A DNA stretch of 64,000 bases, taken from the NCBI GenBank assembly GCA_009767595.1, contig VSDK01028707.1, forward strand, positions 303,851-367,850, read 5' to 3'. Positions 12,601 through 24,302 of this stretch are shown piece after piece. The notes beneath the pieces are model-generated. The model saw only the letters and a list, made by a program, of their open reading frames with translations. It made no database searches and had not been told where the DNA came from. The stretch is from Symbiodinium kawagutii (taxonomy: Eukaryota > Sar > Dinophyceae > Suessiales > Symbiodiniaceae). The position numbers and the translations under genes were made by a program. The first letter of the stretch is position 1. Each line of letters begins with the position of its first letter.

Positions 12601-14007
12601 AATTGTATACAGCTTTGTCCTCGGAAACACTGTTATTTACAATTTCCTCCTCAAAACGTCTTTCGTTGCTCTTGGTTTTGAATTCTTCAACACTTTTAAT
12701 TTCTTCCTCGGAAAATGTTAAAAAACCCTTCAACGTGTATTTTTCCCGATCTTCAAGCTAACACAGGCACAGAAAATGCCTAGACGAAAATTTTATTTCA
12801 AGCTGAAATAAAACACGCCAAATAAAATGATCTCTTTACAAACTGAAACAAAATATGTTCAAACAAATTTATTCTGGAAAACTCAAAGAAAACAATTCAG
12901 AACACGCTGCGCTAAATATACTTGAAGAACTGGGGTAAAAAACCCGAAAATATTTAGCCCATTTTGAAACAACCAAACGCGAATAAAATTGCAGCCGAGG
13001 GCTCAAATAAAACAATTTACTTATCACCCCAACCAATAAAACACAATGAAGCACTCACAAGCAGGAAACAATGGCTGTCTTTTTCCTTGCCAAGAAAGGG
13101 GTCGTTGAAACTGGCATTCCGTTGAACGCAGGGTTTGGAACGACTCGCGCTCGCTGCAGCGTTGTAATACTTCTGTAAATAACCAACTCACCAACCAACG
13201 CGGCCAGCGCTGCGAAATACCCTCCTGCAAGTGGTTTGTCGCCTCTTAGCTGTTAGCCTGGTTTTCATTGAAGAAAAGCGATGGTTCAAGGGACCGCGCT
13301 GAATAAAAATTTGGACAAAGCAACGCCAAAAGAAGAGAAAACAATCTGGCAGAGCGAAGAAGCCAAACAGCTTGAAGTCGAGCTTTTTGTCAGCCTCAAA
13401 AAGGACCTGGATAACAAGCAGAACCCAACTTGACAGTGAGCCACGTCAGACACCTGTAAAAAATTTCGGTTTTTTTCATGAACTTTTCATCGTTCTACTA
13501 GTTCTTGCGCGACAAGTTTTTCCTTTGTAAATTTGTGGATCTGTAGGCGGCATTTATTTTGACTAGAAATCGGTTAGCCACAAAGAAACGCCTGAGCGAT
13601 TACAAACATTTTCTCATAAGCAATCTGGTTGGAATAAGAGAATGCGATTCCTAAGTCCAATCTTGAAATTTCCAGAGGAAACTATTTGAGGCCGCAAACA
13701 TGACGAGACTCGCCGCGATGCCGCTGCGCTGTTTGTTGTTTTTCTCTGTTTTGATTTGCTTGGGCTATGGAACTCAAATATGAAAGGTTCATACAGGAAC
13801 CCATTGAACACGCAGGCGCTAGAAAACATTCTCTCCGCCCTAAATGATATTTAAAACTCAACTTGAAACATCTTCAAGTAGAAAACAAAGCAATCCGCCC
13901 CATGGCTACATCCTCTATTTCCAACGCCAAGCCCCAATTTGGCAGCGGCGACGGCTGACGTCGCAATAATTCAGCTAGATTAACGCAAACCGTTGAACTT
14001 TTAGAAA
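9612..14007. other. Gene-poor stretch with degenerate repeats
   Basis: No gene is recognised. Visible items are a run of ggtcacc-type repeats at about 10.2-10.33 kb, a long degenerate field of ggttgatg/ggctgatg words at about 11.7-12.07 kb, and a GC-richer island at about 12.08-12.48 kb that is open on both strands but matches no family I know. The part from 12.5 to 13.6 kb is AT-rich and shows nothing. Confidence 0.45.
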
Positions 14008-14590
14008 TCAAGGATGCGAAGAAATCAAAATGACAATGTCTTTGGCCACGACCGTTCTATCATCCATATATGTGAGCTGTCTGGCATAATCAGTTGGAAT
14101 GCCCTGCTGCACCGAACTCATGCCTCCGATGAGGACCAGCATGAGCATCAGTGGGCTGGCCGAGTCTCCCTGCGGGATACCCAGATGAGATCTCAAAGGT
14201 GGAGAGGCCAAGTTCTTGTTACAGCAAAACCACTTGTCAGTCTCTTTCCAATGTTGCGCGGTGCTTCGCGCCCACTGCAAAGATTCACCAGCGAGCACTT
14301 GCGACAACGCGCCTTCAACCACGCTGGCATTGACCAGATCAAAGGCATGGGCGAGGTCGAGGCTGCAGCCCACGAATGGATTCAAGCATCAATAGCAGCT
14401 GCTAACGGCTCAGGCCCTCTCACATCTTTATGTCCAAAAAATCTTTAAGGAGCTAAGTCACGCAGCGGCTTCAAAACCTGTGACTTGACCCAAGCTGTAC
14501 CCCGGCATCGATAGGAAACAAGATAGATGCAAATTGGCCTAAGGCCTTTTACAGGGACCGCGCCACGGACTTCCTTCCAGCAAATTGCTC
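14008..14590 (-). pseudogene. Decayed LINE reverse-transcriptase fragment
   Basis: The minus-strand translation resembles the central part of the reverse transcriptase in the AHCY-intron LINEs. It shows a motif-A-like SLDLAHAFDLVN, motif B (LGIPQGDSASPL) and the catalytic box YMDDR. Upstream, similarity seems to continue in other frames to about 14590 (the RGPEPLAA region), so frameshifts are present. Endonuclease, C-terminal zinc motif and 3' tail are missing. It is a dead fragment of the same family, outside the AHCY locus. Confidence 0.8.
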
Positions 14591-14599
14591 AAAATCTAG

Positions 14600-15102
14600 T
14601 TTCTGCCAAAACTCTCTCCACGAGATACCCAATCAAGTTTGGATTCTTTGGGTAATTATCATGAATTGATCAAAAATACAACCATTATATTCTGAAGGAA
14701 CTCCACTACATTCGCGGAGTAAATGCTCCTTTCCAATGGTTAGATTAAAGCAACTGAGCTGCCCGGGCCCTGGGCTTTCCGGCTCGGAAACCGGCCGAAT
14801 GCCTCGAGCAGTGACCAGAGCACAGTGCCTGCTCTCAACCAGCAGCTTTTCCCAGACCTGAAGCGGCTTGCGGTGCATGCGGCTGCCATCTGCTAAGCAC
14901 TTGAATCACCACCTGAATCTCAATGTTTCAATTGTTTGGGCTTCTCAACTCCCAACTCACCAAAGGCCACCTCATCGCGCAGCAAACCCGTAGGCACTTC
15001 TCTTGCCCTCGTGAGGGTGATGGTAATCGCCCGCGACCTGCGCCCCCATTGCTGCCAACAAGGCTGCCCCGGCCGGATACAACCCACAGTTCCCGCAACT
15101 GA
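14600..15102. other. No recognised gene
   Basis: Nothing supported apart from short open frames. Confidence 0.35.
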
Positions 15103-15390
15103 TCAATTCACAAAAAGCTGCGTTCAGCCACCGCCAAGCCAGGCCACCCCAAGCGCTGCAAGATGCCAAGAGATGATTCTGCCCTGGCTCCAGCCACGGC
15201 TCCGCCGTCAAATCCCTCCACTTGCGCCTTGCCCCCTCGCTTGGCCTCAATTCACAAAAAGCTGCGTTCAGCCACCGCCAAGCCAGGCCACCCCAAGCGC
15301 TGCAAGATGCCAAGAGATGATTCTGCCCTGGCTCCAGCCACGGCTCCGCCGTCAAATCCATCCACTTGCGCATTGCCTCTGCGCTTGCTC
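15103..15390. repeat. Two-copy 144-bp tandem repeat
   Basis: Copies at 15103-15246 and 15247-15390 share the run from tcaattcacaaaaagctgcg to the gtcaaatcc region almost perfectly. They diverge only at their ends. Confidence 0.9.
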
Positions 15391-15627
15391 GCGCCACGTC
15401 CGCTCCCAAACTAGCTGCGGCGGCTTCCCTGCGCCTGATGGTAGGTTTCCTCCTGCTCCTAGCTATCCTTTCTGCAGCTTGCCTACAAAGGAGTGGTCTT
15501 ACAGAGTGGGCGGCCATGTCTCACCAAACCCCGCTCTCATAATTTTGCCCTGCTTGTGATCCCATGGTAGCAGCTGCCGCTGTCCTAACCAAAGCGACCC
15601 AATGTCCATTGTCATTAAAAACATTTT

Positions 15628-15760
15628 ACAGGGTTCTTCAAACAATAGCTCCTTATAGCCACGAACACTTAACAAAAGGAAAATGTTTAACCATTGGTTG
15701 ACATCGGGCGCCTTGCCGGAAGACGCCGTCCATCGCGCGCGGCGGTGTCGCGCGAGCATC
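15628..15760. repeat. Dispersed repeat, copy 1
   Basis: Starts acagggttcttc, contains aaaatgtttaaccattgg and ends with the gccggaagacgccgtccatc region. A diverged second copy lies at 16122-16255 in the same orientation. The unit is not recognised as part of a known element. Confidence 0.8.
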
Positions 15761-16121
15761 GCGAGCACCGCGGGCGAAACCATGCTCAGGCAAGTCCTGA
15801 GAATGGGTTGACACCGATTCCCCTCTATACAAAGCTATTCTGCACTGGACACAAACGCTTTAAGGCCCACTTTTTGACAGAGAACCCTTGCATGTCGCCA
15901 TAAAAAGTTTGAAGTTTGTGACTTCTGTTGTTACTTGTGACTTTTTAGGTGATGGTGATGGAATCGCAGCTCGGGCGAGGGGATTGTTCAAACAAACGAC
16001 GCTTCCTTGAAAAGGACCTGGCCATCCCTGCTCCTGCGTGGCACGGCTACGCGCCACGCATTTCCGGCTCCAAGTGCACAAAAGACCTGGCGTCAGGATG
16101 AGGCCCAACCCAATTTTTCCG

Positions 16122-16255
16122 ACAGGGTTCTTCTAACAGTAGCTCCTTGTAGCCACGAAACCCCTTAACCAAAGGAAAATGTTTAACCATTGGATGGCAC
16201 CGAGCGCCTCGCCGGAAGACGCCGTCCATCGCGCGCGATGGTGTCGCACGAGCAT
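16122..16255. repeat. Dispersed repeat, copy 2
   Basis: Second copy of the unit at 15628-15760, roughly 85% alike by eye, with small indels. Confidence 0.8.
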
Positions 16256-16650
16256 GTCCAGGCAACTCCTGAAGCAGGAGATCCTGGCCCCACCCACGTT
16301 CGATAACCAATGCAGCGCCTCAAGCCCGATGCTTTTTGCACCCGCTTTTCTCTCACGAATATCACCAGAAGACAGGCAGTCAGAAGGAAAGCGGCCCAAC
16401 CGACAACGCACAGCTTCAACCATGTCGAATTTTCATCGGGCAACCAGGCGAGGAAGGCTGCTGGCTACACTGTGGCGGTGGCCAGGCAGGGTGGTTCAAC
16501 CGAATGGGGCCGGTGCGCAATACTTCACCGACATATCAACATCAAACTAAAAAGGACCGGAGACAATGCTTGAGCAGCAAAAATTAAACCATCAAAGTTC
16601 ATATGAATGTTGTTTTTATTCCTTTTATATTCAATTGGACATTACTTTAT

Positions 16651-16901
16651 CTTCCGCGAAAGCTTCCGCGCAGCTTCCGCCGTGCACACCGATGCTTCCG
16701 CAAAGCCATTTTTGTTACAATCACCTTCCGCGAGTTTCCGCGAAGTTGTTTTATCACTTGTTTTTTTGAACGTTGCTTCCGCGAACCTTTTGAGACCCTC
16801 ATGGTGGATGGCACATGCTCGGTTAGATACAATCATATGTCTCTTCCGCGAAGCTTCCGCGAAAGAAACACTTCCGCGAAGCTTCCGCGGCCTTCCGCGG
16901 C
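16651..16901. repeat. Cluster of cttccgcgaagcttccgcg motifs
   Basis: More than ten copies of an 11-12 bp word like gcttccgcgaa are interspersed with unique sequence. Adjacent copies create palindromes such as cttccgcgaag. The spacing is irregular, so this is a motif cluster and not a simple satellite. Confidence 0.75.
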
Positions 16902-18815
16902 TAAGCATTCAAACATTTTGCATGATAATGTCCACCCGAAGATGTGGCAAGTTTACCATCAAAAAAAAAGTCATTCATATGTTCTCTGTCCTTCTTCGAT
17001 TGATGGACCACTGTGAAACCAAGATGCAGAGAGGGACCATGGAGCAGCCAAAAGAATCCAGCGCACAGTGTGCAAACACAGAGTGCGGAGCAATTTCACT
17101 CTGAAGGGCCCGAACATGTTAGACCTGTTTCTGATAAAAATCCGGAACAGGCAGCTTTTGACCGAGACAAGTCAGAAATCGAACATCTGCACGGGTCCAA
17201 TCGACCGAATCATGCAGCCTTCATTAACGGCTTCATGTGAAGCAGGCCACCATGTTCTACGCAAGAAAGACATGCAATGTCTTTGCAAAATAAACGATAG
17301 AAATGCGAGGCAAAACAAAGATGAAACAATGATTTTCAAATCCCAACTCAGTTACTGACCTCCTTAGGTCAAGATTCGGAAGTTTAAAGAAGTCTCGTCT
17401 CACCTCATTGAAATCTTTGAACCACCAGCCTCACTGGCTGGGACAGGCTTTGGCTGAAGCTGATTTTACCAGCGACTGCCGAAGCCCATCAGAACCCCAA
17501 GATTTCTCACTATTTACATCATACTATAGCTACATCACTAAGACTATAGCTACATCACTATTTTCGCTACATTTACACCTCATTCTTCACACACTTTTCA
17601 GATCTCTTTTGAGATCTCTTCAGACTTCAGAAGTCATCTCTGACTCTGGTGCTGGAAGTAGTCCTGATGCAAAAGTTTGCGAAGAAACCCACATTCATCA
17701 CGACTTGATCTCCCTGTGTCTTTCAAATATATATATATATATTATAAATAAATATATATACATATATACATGTTTCTTAAAGATGCATCAAAAACAACAT
17801 GACTGTCTCAAATGTGCGGTCACAGTGTCCTGACGGCATCCAAATGAGCACACTGACACTGCTTGAAACCAACCAAAATCTGTCATGCATCTCACAGGCT
17901 TACGATCCCGAATGTGATAGGCAATCGTCCACCACGAATCATATGCATATACAAACACATAAATATGAAGAAACATATAAACGTCAATGATGATTCTTTG
18001 AATAGAAGCTTCATCAAATTGGTTGATTCAAATCAATCAGATCTTTGCAATCAATTGATCAAAGTCTGTGCTTTGATGATCCGAAAAGTTGGATTCAAAT
18101 CGATCCGCTCCTTGCGTCACACACCAGCGGATCTGCTGCTCCAAGGCAGCAACTGCTTTGAAGCTGCAAATCTCCTGGCTGGAAACATCGCATCAAACAC
18201 ATCACACACACAGAACTGAGGAAACAAACACGAAAGGAAAACCTTGAGGAAAACCTTGAGGAGTACACTGAGATACACATGGACAATACTTGAAGGACAT
18301 TGACATCAAGGGACTACCCCATTGAAGTTGAAGGACATGTTGACAACGACAGTATTGAAATGGCGGCTCTGCTATTGGAAGAAGTCACAACAACCAGGAC
18401 CTGACAATTCGTGGCGGTGAGTTCACGGTGACAAGATGACACGGAGAACAAGTCTTTTGACTTCAACAGTTGCATCCCTGCACGACTAGACGCAGAATGA
18501 GTCGTGTCGTAGAGGTCTGAGACTTCTTAGTCGACCACTTCTTTCTAAACAGGCCTTGGTGAGCCTTCGAAGCATGGAGTAGCAAACGTATATCAACATA
18601 TTAACAGTATATATCGGCAATTGAGAAACGACAGAATAGTACCATGCCTGCTGCTCGTTCCCACAAGCGGATTTAAACATGATCCAAAAGACAAATCAGC
18701 AAAATTATGAGTCCTGAATCTTTCTCAAAGTCATGAATTGGTTTTAAGAAAATCAAAGTATCAAGTCATGACTTATCATGACTTCATCAGAAAGCTTCAA
18801 AAAATGAGTTTCTGA
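16902..18815. other. No recognised gene
   Basis: An AT microsatellite lies at 17728-17775. No coding or RNA feature is supported. Confidence 0.4.
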
Positions 18816-19510
18816 TTAAATTCTATGAAGTCGCGACTTGTCATGATGCGGTGCTATGCGGTGCTCATGTTCTCCAGTCCCATCTCCAAGCGCCTCTCCA
18901 ACAGCCTCTCTCATGGCCGAAACGCCCTTGCTGCTGTCTGCCATCGAGTCGATACCATGGCCCTCACAGGAACAAGCAGGTGCGAGCGCATGCTCAATGG
19001 CCCTCATGGATTGCCATGGCTCTCATTGGAAGAGAAGAGAACCAGGTGGAATGCAACGGCGAACAAAATGAAGATGAATACTTCATGATGGAATACTTTG
19101 AAATCCTATGAACCCTTTGAAGCAAAGTCACAACTATTGGACAAAATCCTAAAATTATATACTCAAAATCCACAAAGAGTAGCAAAGTCTGTTTCAAAAG
19201 TGAATGTCTCTTTGCTATTCTCTGTGGAATGTCTCTTTGCTACTCTTTGCTATTCTTTGTTTTGCATGTCATTTCCTTCTTTTCCAAGTTTCTTGTGAAT
19301 GCTTGTCATTTGCATGTTTTCATTTTTCCATATGTTTCCATATGTTTCCATGTTTCTTTTCACAGAGTTGGCGGCCTCCACTGTGAGCGCTGCACAAAAG
19401 GACCAGCTCTTGAATCGGATTGGATCGGCTATGATCATCTCCCGCCACTGCACCTTGCCATGCTGCAGGGTCGTGCGACACGGGGCAAGCCAAAGAACAT
19501 TAGAACATTT
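18816..19510 (-). other. Two candidate exons near the end of the split gene
   Basis: Minus-strand open stretches at about 18.86-19.01 kb (includes GIDSMADSSKGVSAMREAV) and 19.38-19.50 kb (includes CRTTLQHGKVQWREMIIAD) have G/C-rich third positions. They lie just downstream of the last recognised thioester-reductase exon and could be its C-terminal exons. Splice sites and family identity could not be settled. Confidence 0.25.
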
Positions 19511-19914
19511 CATGACTGACTTTGTGGATTGAAAGTTATTGATATTCATTTGCTCCATCTGCTCCTGGAAACAAATATTGGATCAAGACGGAAGGAAATG
19601 TGAATAACACTCTCAGTAGATAAGCAATGTGCAGAAGATGCGCGAAAGATCAGGGAGCAAAGGTTTCTGAGGCCCATGCAAAATCCATTACTCGCAAGTT
19701 CTGGTACCTGGACGTGGAAGAGCAGTGGTTACATGCAGCGGGTGTGCTTTTGAGACCAAAGTTCTGACAAAATAAATTGAATAATAAACGTGAATAACCC
19801 TTCGAAAAAGAAAAAACAGATAAAAATCTAAAAGGATGCAGCAACTTTCCAGAACTACTTCATACTACTTCTCAAAGAATGCAGTAACTCTATATATCCA
19901 GAATTGAAATCCAC

Positions 19915-20095
19915 CAGTTCCTTTCAGCTGCTGAACTCCGCTGAGCGGCCCCAAACGCCGAAAGACGTCGAGGAGGTCGTCGATGGTGATGGAGTTGCCC
20001 GGCCTTGTGAACTTGGTCGGCTGCACAAATGTAACTTGGTCGGCTGCTCTGAGGGTGGCACACTGCGGGATGGAACACACTGCCACTGGGATAGC
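19915..20095 (-). CDS. Thioester-reductase exon, C-terminal part
   Basis: The acceptor GACGAG|GCTATC opens the frame at AIPVAVCSIPQ, which continues directly from WVAK of the upstream exon in phase 0. The segment TFVQPTKFTRPG then ITIDDLLDVFRRLG fits the late part of the NAD-binding_4 fold, where families show a V-N-P then it.ddll pattern. The proposed donor is ACTG|GTGGAT, but an earlier donor is possible. Confidence 0.6.
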
Positions 20096-20310
20096 CTCGT
20101 CCAAAGTACAGGAAGGAGAAAGAAATGCTAGAAAACTACAGTATGAAAGTTGGAACTTAGAAAACTTTGAAGAAATACCGTGACTCGCTATGTCTCTTCA
20201 GTTTCAAGTCCTTTCTCAGTCACTCCATTCATTTGAAATATCTTTCTAGTTTCAATGACTTCTTGGACTTTCTTCCCATCGCCTCGACTGTGTCGCAACT
20301 GGGATACGAC

Positions 20311-20480
20311 CAACTATTAGTTAGCTACTAACCAAGTAAACTGTTCGATGGTTAGTAAATAGTTAGCTCTCATAGTTAACCAACTAACTATTGGTTAGTT
20401 AGTATTTGCTATTTACTTTTGCTCAGTTAGTATTTGTCATAGTTTAACTAACTTAGTTAAATAGTTAATATTATTTGCTA
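20311..20480. repeat. Degenerate gttagtta/aactaac repeat
   Basis: Many inverted and direct copies of agttagtta-like words in an AT-rich intron. They could fold into stems. Confidence 0.7.
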
Positions 20481-20600
20481 TAGTACCAGCTTTTCTCGAC
20501 GGTCTCGCAACGTTGTCTTTCCGTCGAACCATGGCGGCTCCAGCTGTCCCACCTTCCCGGAGAGCAATGCCAACCATGGCCTCCGCCATGGGATGCCAGG

Positions 20601-20702
20601 AAACTTATGGAGGACCTATGGAGGACCTATGGGGGACCTATGGGGGACCTATGAAAACCTATCAAAACCTATGGAAACCTATGGAAAGCTATGGAAAGCT
20701 AT
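20601..20702. repeat. acctatgg tandem repeat
   Basis: About nine copies of an 11-bp unit such as aggacctatgg, drifting into aaacctatgg and aaagctatgg. Confidence 0.85.
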
Positions 20703-21010
20703 AAGGACCTGTATTGCTTTCAAACAAATGTGAGGCTTTCGGACTGATTTCTAGACCAATATCGTTGAATTCTAATGAGTGGGAATCATTATGAATCATT
20801 CATATTTCAGCTCCTAGCACTTTTGAGTTCACTGTATACTGTATCTAATGATGAGAAAAAACATGTTAAAAGACCATCTGAAGTTTCAAACATTTGGGAT
20901 GAGTGGGCGCACAAACGCCCCCCAAGTTGTTCGGCGTTGCTATAGTTTCAGAGATATCCAGAAACTATCAGAAACTCATCTCACCAAAGACCCCTGCTGC
21001 GTCTCCGCAC

Positions 21011-21103
21011 CTTTGCCACCCAGTCCACGGGCGTCAAGTTGAACTTGTTGCCCTCCATGTCAGGCAGGCAACGCACTTTAAGCGCCTCAGCGTGAAAGTT
21101 GGC
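21011..21103 (-). CDS. Thioester-reductase exon with NLTPVDWVAK
   Basis: Open frame from ANFHAEALKV to FNLTPVDWVAK. The NL(V/T)PVD(Y/W)VA box is a hallmark of thioester reductases, near the substrate side of the fold. The donor AAAG|GTGCGG is clear and in phase with the next exon. The acceptor GAAG|GCCAAC is the best choice, but the join to the upstream exon was not resolved. Confidence 0.7.
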
Positions 21104-21245
21104 CTTCTTTGAAGGCCACCCCTCATCCAATCATATGGATCATAATCTCTGTCACTGATACATTCCATGCATTTCCATGTTTTCAGAATCCATGCTCACT
21201 GAATCTCACTGATACATTCCATGGTTTGCTTGGGAATTCTGAGGC

Positions 21246-21312
21246 CAAGTTGCATCCGACAGGAAGTGGAAGAACACGTCTTCTGCCGATGCTCCGGTCT
21301 CGGAGTTGCCAC
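21246..21312 (-). CDS. Thioester-reductase exon with GNSETG
   Basis: The acceptor CCTCAG|GTGGCAAC completes the codon left open by the previous exon, giving RPGLIG-GNSETG, the usual RPG.i.G.s.tG block. It is followed by ASAEDVFFHFL, the d-DF-l helix of the family. The 3' end (a GC donor at ACTTG|GCCTC) is uncertain. Confidence 0.7.
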
Positions 21313-21491
21313 CTGAGGAGGAAGCCAAGATAAGCCAAGTCCCTGCATTCTGCAGTCGCATCGTCGTTTTGAAATCACCATCAGCATCTCACTTTCATCA
21401 TCTTTCATCACCATCTTCTCGAAGTTGAAGATTGTTGAAGTCGTTAAATCTTAAGCAGTTCTTCAATGCTTCATTCACTGACGGCCCCGAC

Positions 21492-21540
21492 CAATGAGAC
21501 CAGGCCGATGAACGAATGCAGGAAGGCCTTGTCGAGCTGC
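21492..21540 (-). CDS. 49-nt thioester-reductase exon with RPGLIG
   Basis: Encodes AARQGLPAFVHRPGLIG between acceptor CTTCAG|GCAGCT and donor CATTG|GTCGGG. It matches the glp..iyRpg.i.G block after the catalytic YxxxK helix, in phase with both neighbours. Confidence 0.75.
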
Positions 21541-21992
21541 CTGAAGTGCAAAGCTAGGTCAAAAGAATGGAATTGAAAGAATTGGGATTCCATTGTTCAC
21601 ATTCTCAATTTCCAAGAATCTTCTTGCGCCGCTCCGAATGCTTTGCAATGTCCAACATGCTACTCTTGGGGACTTGTAGTGACTTGTACTACTGAAATAT
21701 ACTGGAAGGTTGGGGGAGGGTTCGAAGGGTTTCTGTCGCATCTTGTGCTGGGCTGATGATGCCACTGAGTTGCCAAGCCCTAAAAGCTGGTGGGATCCCA
21801 GCGATGATGAATCAATCTTTTTTTGTTTCAGTTTGGAAGAACTGTTTTATGATCTTTCTAAACTGAAACAAATAGAAGCTTATGGAAACAGATCATTCTA
21901 TAATCATAATCTATTTTAGGGTTTATAGAAGTTTTGAATAGGATCCTCTTCGACCCCTTCGTCAACTTTTGCCAAACTCAGCAATCGGTGGC

Positions 21993-22043
21993 CTCAAAGA
22001 CCATCATCTCTGCCAGCCATTTGCTTTGCGGATAGCCATTCGC
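21993..22043 (-). CDS. 51-nt thioester-reductase exon with YxxxK site
   Basis: Encodes ANGYPQSKWLAEMMVFE. Tyr and Lys of GYPQSKW are the short-chain-dehydrogenase catalytic pair expected here. The acceptor is CCAG|GCGAAT. The best phase-compatible donor is GC (TTTGAG|GCCACC), which joins to AARQGLP. Confidence 0.8.
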
Positions 22044-22239
22044 CTGGCACGGTGCCATGTTCCTTTAGAGCCGACAACTATCAGAACTTAACGAGCCAAA
22101 ACATAAAGAATCTAGCGGAATTTCCAGTCGAACTTCAAGTTCAGGATTTTGTTCTGCAAGGTTCACGACTGAGATTTTTTCAGAAGTTCACTGGAAATTC
22201 CTCATAGATTTTATGGCACCAAGTCATCACCTTTCCAAG

Positions 22240-22324
22240 TCCTGTCCTGGTCCCCTGTGCCATACAGAGGCATGCAGCGGATGTCTCCCAAAGGTGCATC
22301 TTCGCGGACGGAGCCATGGCGGTC
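22240..22324 (-). CDS. Candidate thioester-reductase exon (EDAPL)
   Basis: The open frame has VREDAPLGDIRC, comparable to the v.Ed.pl segment between the STxxV strand and YxxxK in the family. The acceptor TGAGAG|GACC is plausible. The 3' boundary is approximate. Confidence 0.4.
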
Positions 22325-22366
22325 CTCTCAGTTCCGATTGGGAAAAACATGAAAAACATGGAATTA

Positions 22367-22461
22367 TTTTGATTCAGTTCTTATGAATGAACATTTTAAT
22401 GTGTTGATTCAATTCTTATGAATGGACATTTTAATGTTTTGATTCAGTTCTTATGAATGAA
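22367..22461. repeat. Three-copy tandem repeat, unit about 36 bp
   Basis: Unit ttgattcagttcttatgaat + gaacattttaatgt, in an intron. Confidence 0.85.
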
Positions 22462-22599
22462 TTACATAGTTTCAATGATTCGTTCATATTTGACTCTCTT
22501 AATCTCATCATATTTCATTCGGTACTTCGTTGTTAATATATCTGTTAGTAATCATTGCATATTCAGTCTAGTAGTTTACCTTCAATCCTTCATACAGCC

Positions 22600-23130
22600 G
22601 ATTCACTTGCATCCATCAATGAAGCGCTGATTCGTGGCTGTGGATTTGTATGGATTTGTCGTATTCCCATGGATTTGTAGTATTCCCATGGGTTTAGGAA
22701 TGGCTAACAGTTGAAAGACCCAGGAGACCCCCAAACGCCCCGGCAATGGGACGCTGAACTGGAACAACCGCTGGCCCCCGGCTGTCCAGCATGTCTGGCC
22801 TGAGAGCGACGCTCTCTGAACTGAGGCTGTTGAAAAGTCATTCACATAATTTGCTGAATTCAAACTAGGCATTAACTTAAATAGTTTAACTCAAAGTTAA
22901 CTTACTTTTGAGTTCAATCTTGTTTAATCTCGTCTTTCTTCGATCTTGTTGAATATCTTTCTGAGGCGACTTGTATCACACCATGATTGGATTTGCCGCT
23001 ATTCGAAGGACGCAGCAGCAAAATGGAGCTAAAGCTAACGGGTGACTCAATGAGCGTCTCCATGTTTCGAACAAGGATCAGCTTGGGGAGTGTGAAATCG
23101 TGCAACGTTTCAATAGCACCATCCAACCAT
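22600..23130 (-). other. Intronic or exonic interval, unresolved
   Basis: Two exon-like minus-strand stretches lie here, one around 22.73-22.83 kb (RGPAVVPVQRPIAGAFGG) and one around 22.99-23.12 kb (FTLPKLILVRNMETLIESP). Neither maps to a known part of the thioester-reductase fold, so they may be insert exons or chance open frames. Confidence 0.25.
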
Positions 23131-23234
23131 CAACTACCATCAACTACCATCAACAACCATCAATTTGACTCAACTGAAACACTGAAACTTGACTCAACAA
23201 CTGACTTACACAACTCACCAGGGTTTGTAGCTAC

Positions 23235-23348
23235 GCCACTGGCAGCTGAGGTGCGTGAGAACTCCCATGGTGGAGATGTGATGAAACGGTTTGGATCGCA
23301 CCATGCTGCAGAACTCCAGGAGATGAGCTGTTGCGTCCACGTTGTCCT
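23235..23348 (-). CDS. Thioester-reductase exon with STMGV
   Basis: DNVDATAHLLEFC followed by KPFHHISTMGV matches the N..gt..lL.la...k..h.vSt..V block. The Ser/Thr of ST is the usual third catalytic residue. The acceptor CAGAG|AGGAC and donor GTGGC|GTAGCT are the best fits, and alternatives shift the ends by a few bases. Confidence 0.7.
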
Positions 23349-23498
23349 CTCTGGTCTTTACCCATCGAGGTGTAGAATTCGTTGAATTCGCAATGAACTG
23401 ATTCATGAGATCAACAAATTGATGAATTCATAACATAACATTGATTCTAGTTTCTTCAGATGCACATGTTTTTGCGTGCTCGAAGCGGGGGTCCTTAC

Positions 23499-23564
23499 GC
23501 ATCATATCGAAGGGCTCCGTGAGGTTCACTCTGGCAGCCGAATGAAAAACGTGAGTGACACGAC
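23499..23564 (-). CDS. 66-nt thioester-reductase exon with HSAARVN
   Basis: GRVTHVFHSAARVNLTEPFDMM fits the v..v.H.aA.vn...py strand-turn of the Rossmann fold. The acceptor CCGAG|GTCGTG is in phase with the upstream exon, and the donor is ATGC|GTAAGG. Confidence 0.75.
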
Positions 23565-23850
23565 CTCGGAGCAACATCCACGAAGGGAGCAATATGCCGT
23601 GGGAGTCACGGTGGAACTTTCCCTGACATCTTCTGGTTGACTCAGCACATCTCCATCATACGTTCAGAAGTAGTCATTTGTGAGAAATGACTTTACAAAC
23701 AATACATACTATAATTCACATATTCATACTTATATCACAATAAACAAATTATAACAAATTAATCTATTGTAAATATGCTCAGAGTAATTTGACATGACTA
23801 AAACACGGCTCTCAAACCAACCACGACTACAGTCACTCCAAGTCTGAGAC

Positions 23851-23954
23851 CTGCCATCCGCTGCACTTCCACAAAGGATCGCCCAAAATTTCGTTGAGAC
23901 AAATCCCCGGGCATAGCCTGCAGCGTGATCCGCGGGCGTTCAATCGGATTCATA
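23851..23954 (-). CDS. Thioester-reductase exon with GDLS, first after the 29-kb gap
   Basis: MNPIERPRITLQAMPGDL contains the ri..v.GDl block that precedes HSAA in the family, and the frame continues SQRNFGRSFVEVQRMA. The acceptor is TTTTTCAG|TATG and the donor GGCAG|GTCTCA. Its open first codon is completed by the exon at 53064-53134, so the AHCY array lies inside the intron between them. Confidence 0.7.
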
Positions 23955-24302
23955 CTGAAAAACATACAAACAATTAAAACAAATGTAAAATATTATAAGT
24001 CAGCATCAAACAATACTGCAAATCTGCATCATACTTTCGGAGCTGTAAAGTCCAAAGTTGCTCAGTTCACAAAAACACTGTGCTGTTGGGTTCCGCGATC
24101 TTTTTGTGCCGCGTGTTCTGCGTCACAACTTGCTGACTTCCTCAGCAGCCAAAGGTCCCTTGGGATCCGTGCAGGAACGTGCCCGGCACTTTGCCGCCAA
24201 GAGCAAACTTTGCTGCAAAGGGAAACTCAACGAAAAGCTGGTGCTCCAATCAACTGGTGCAGTCCTAGCATATCTAAGCATCTTAGGACATCTTAGTACT
24301 TC

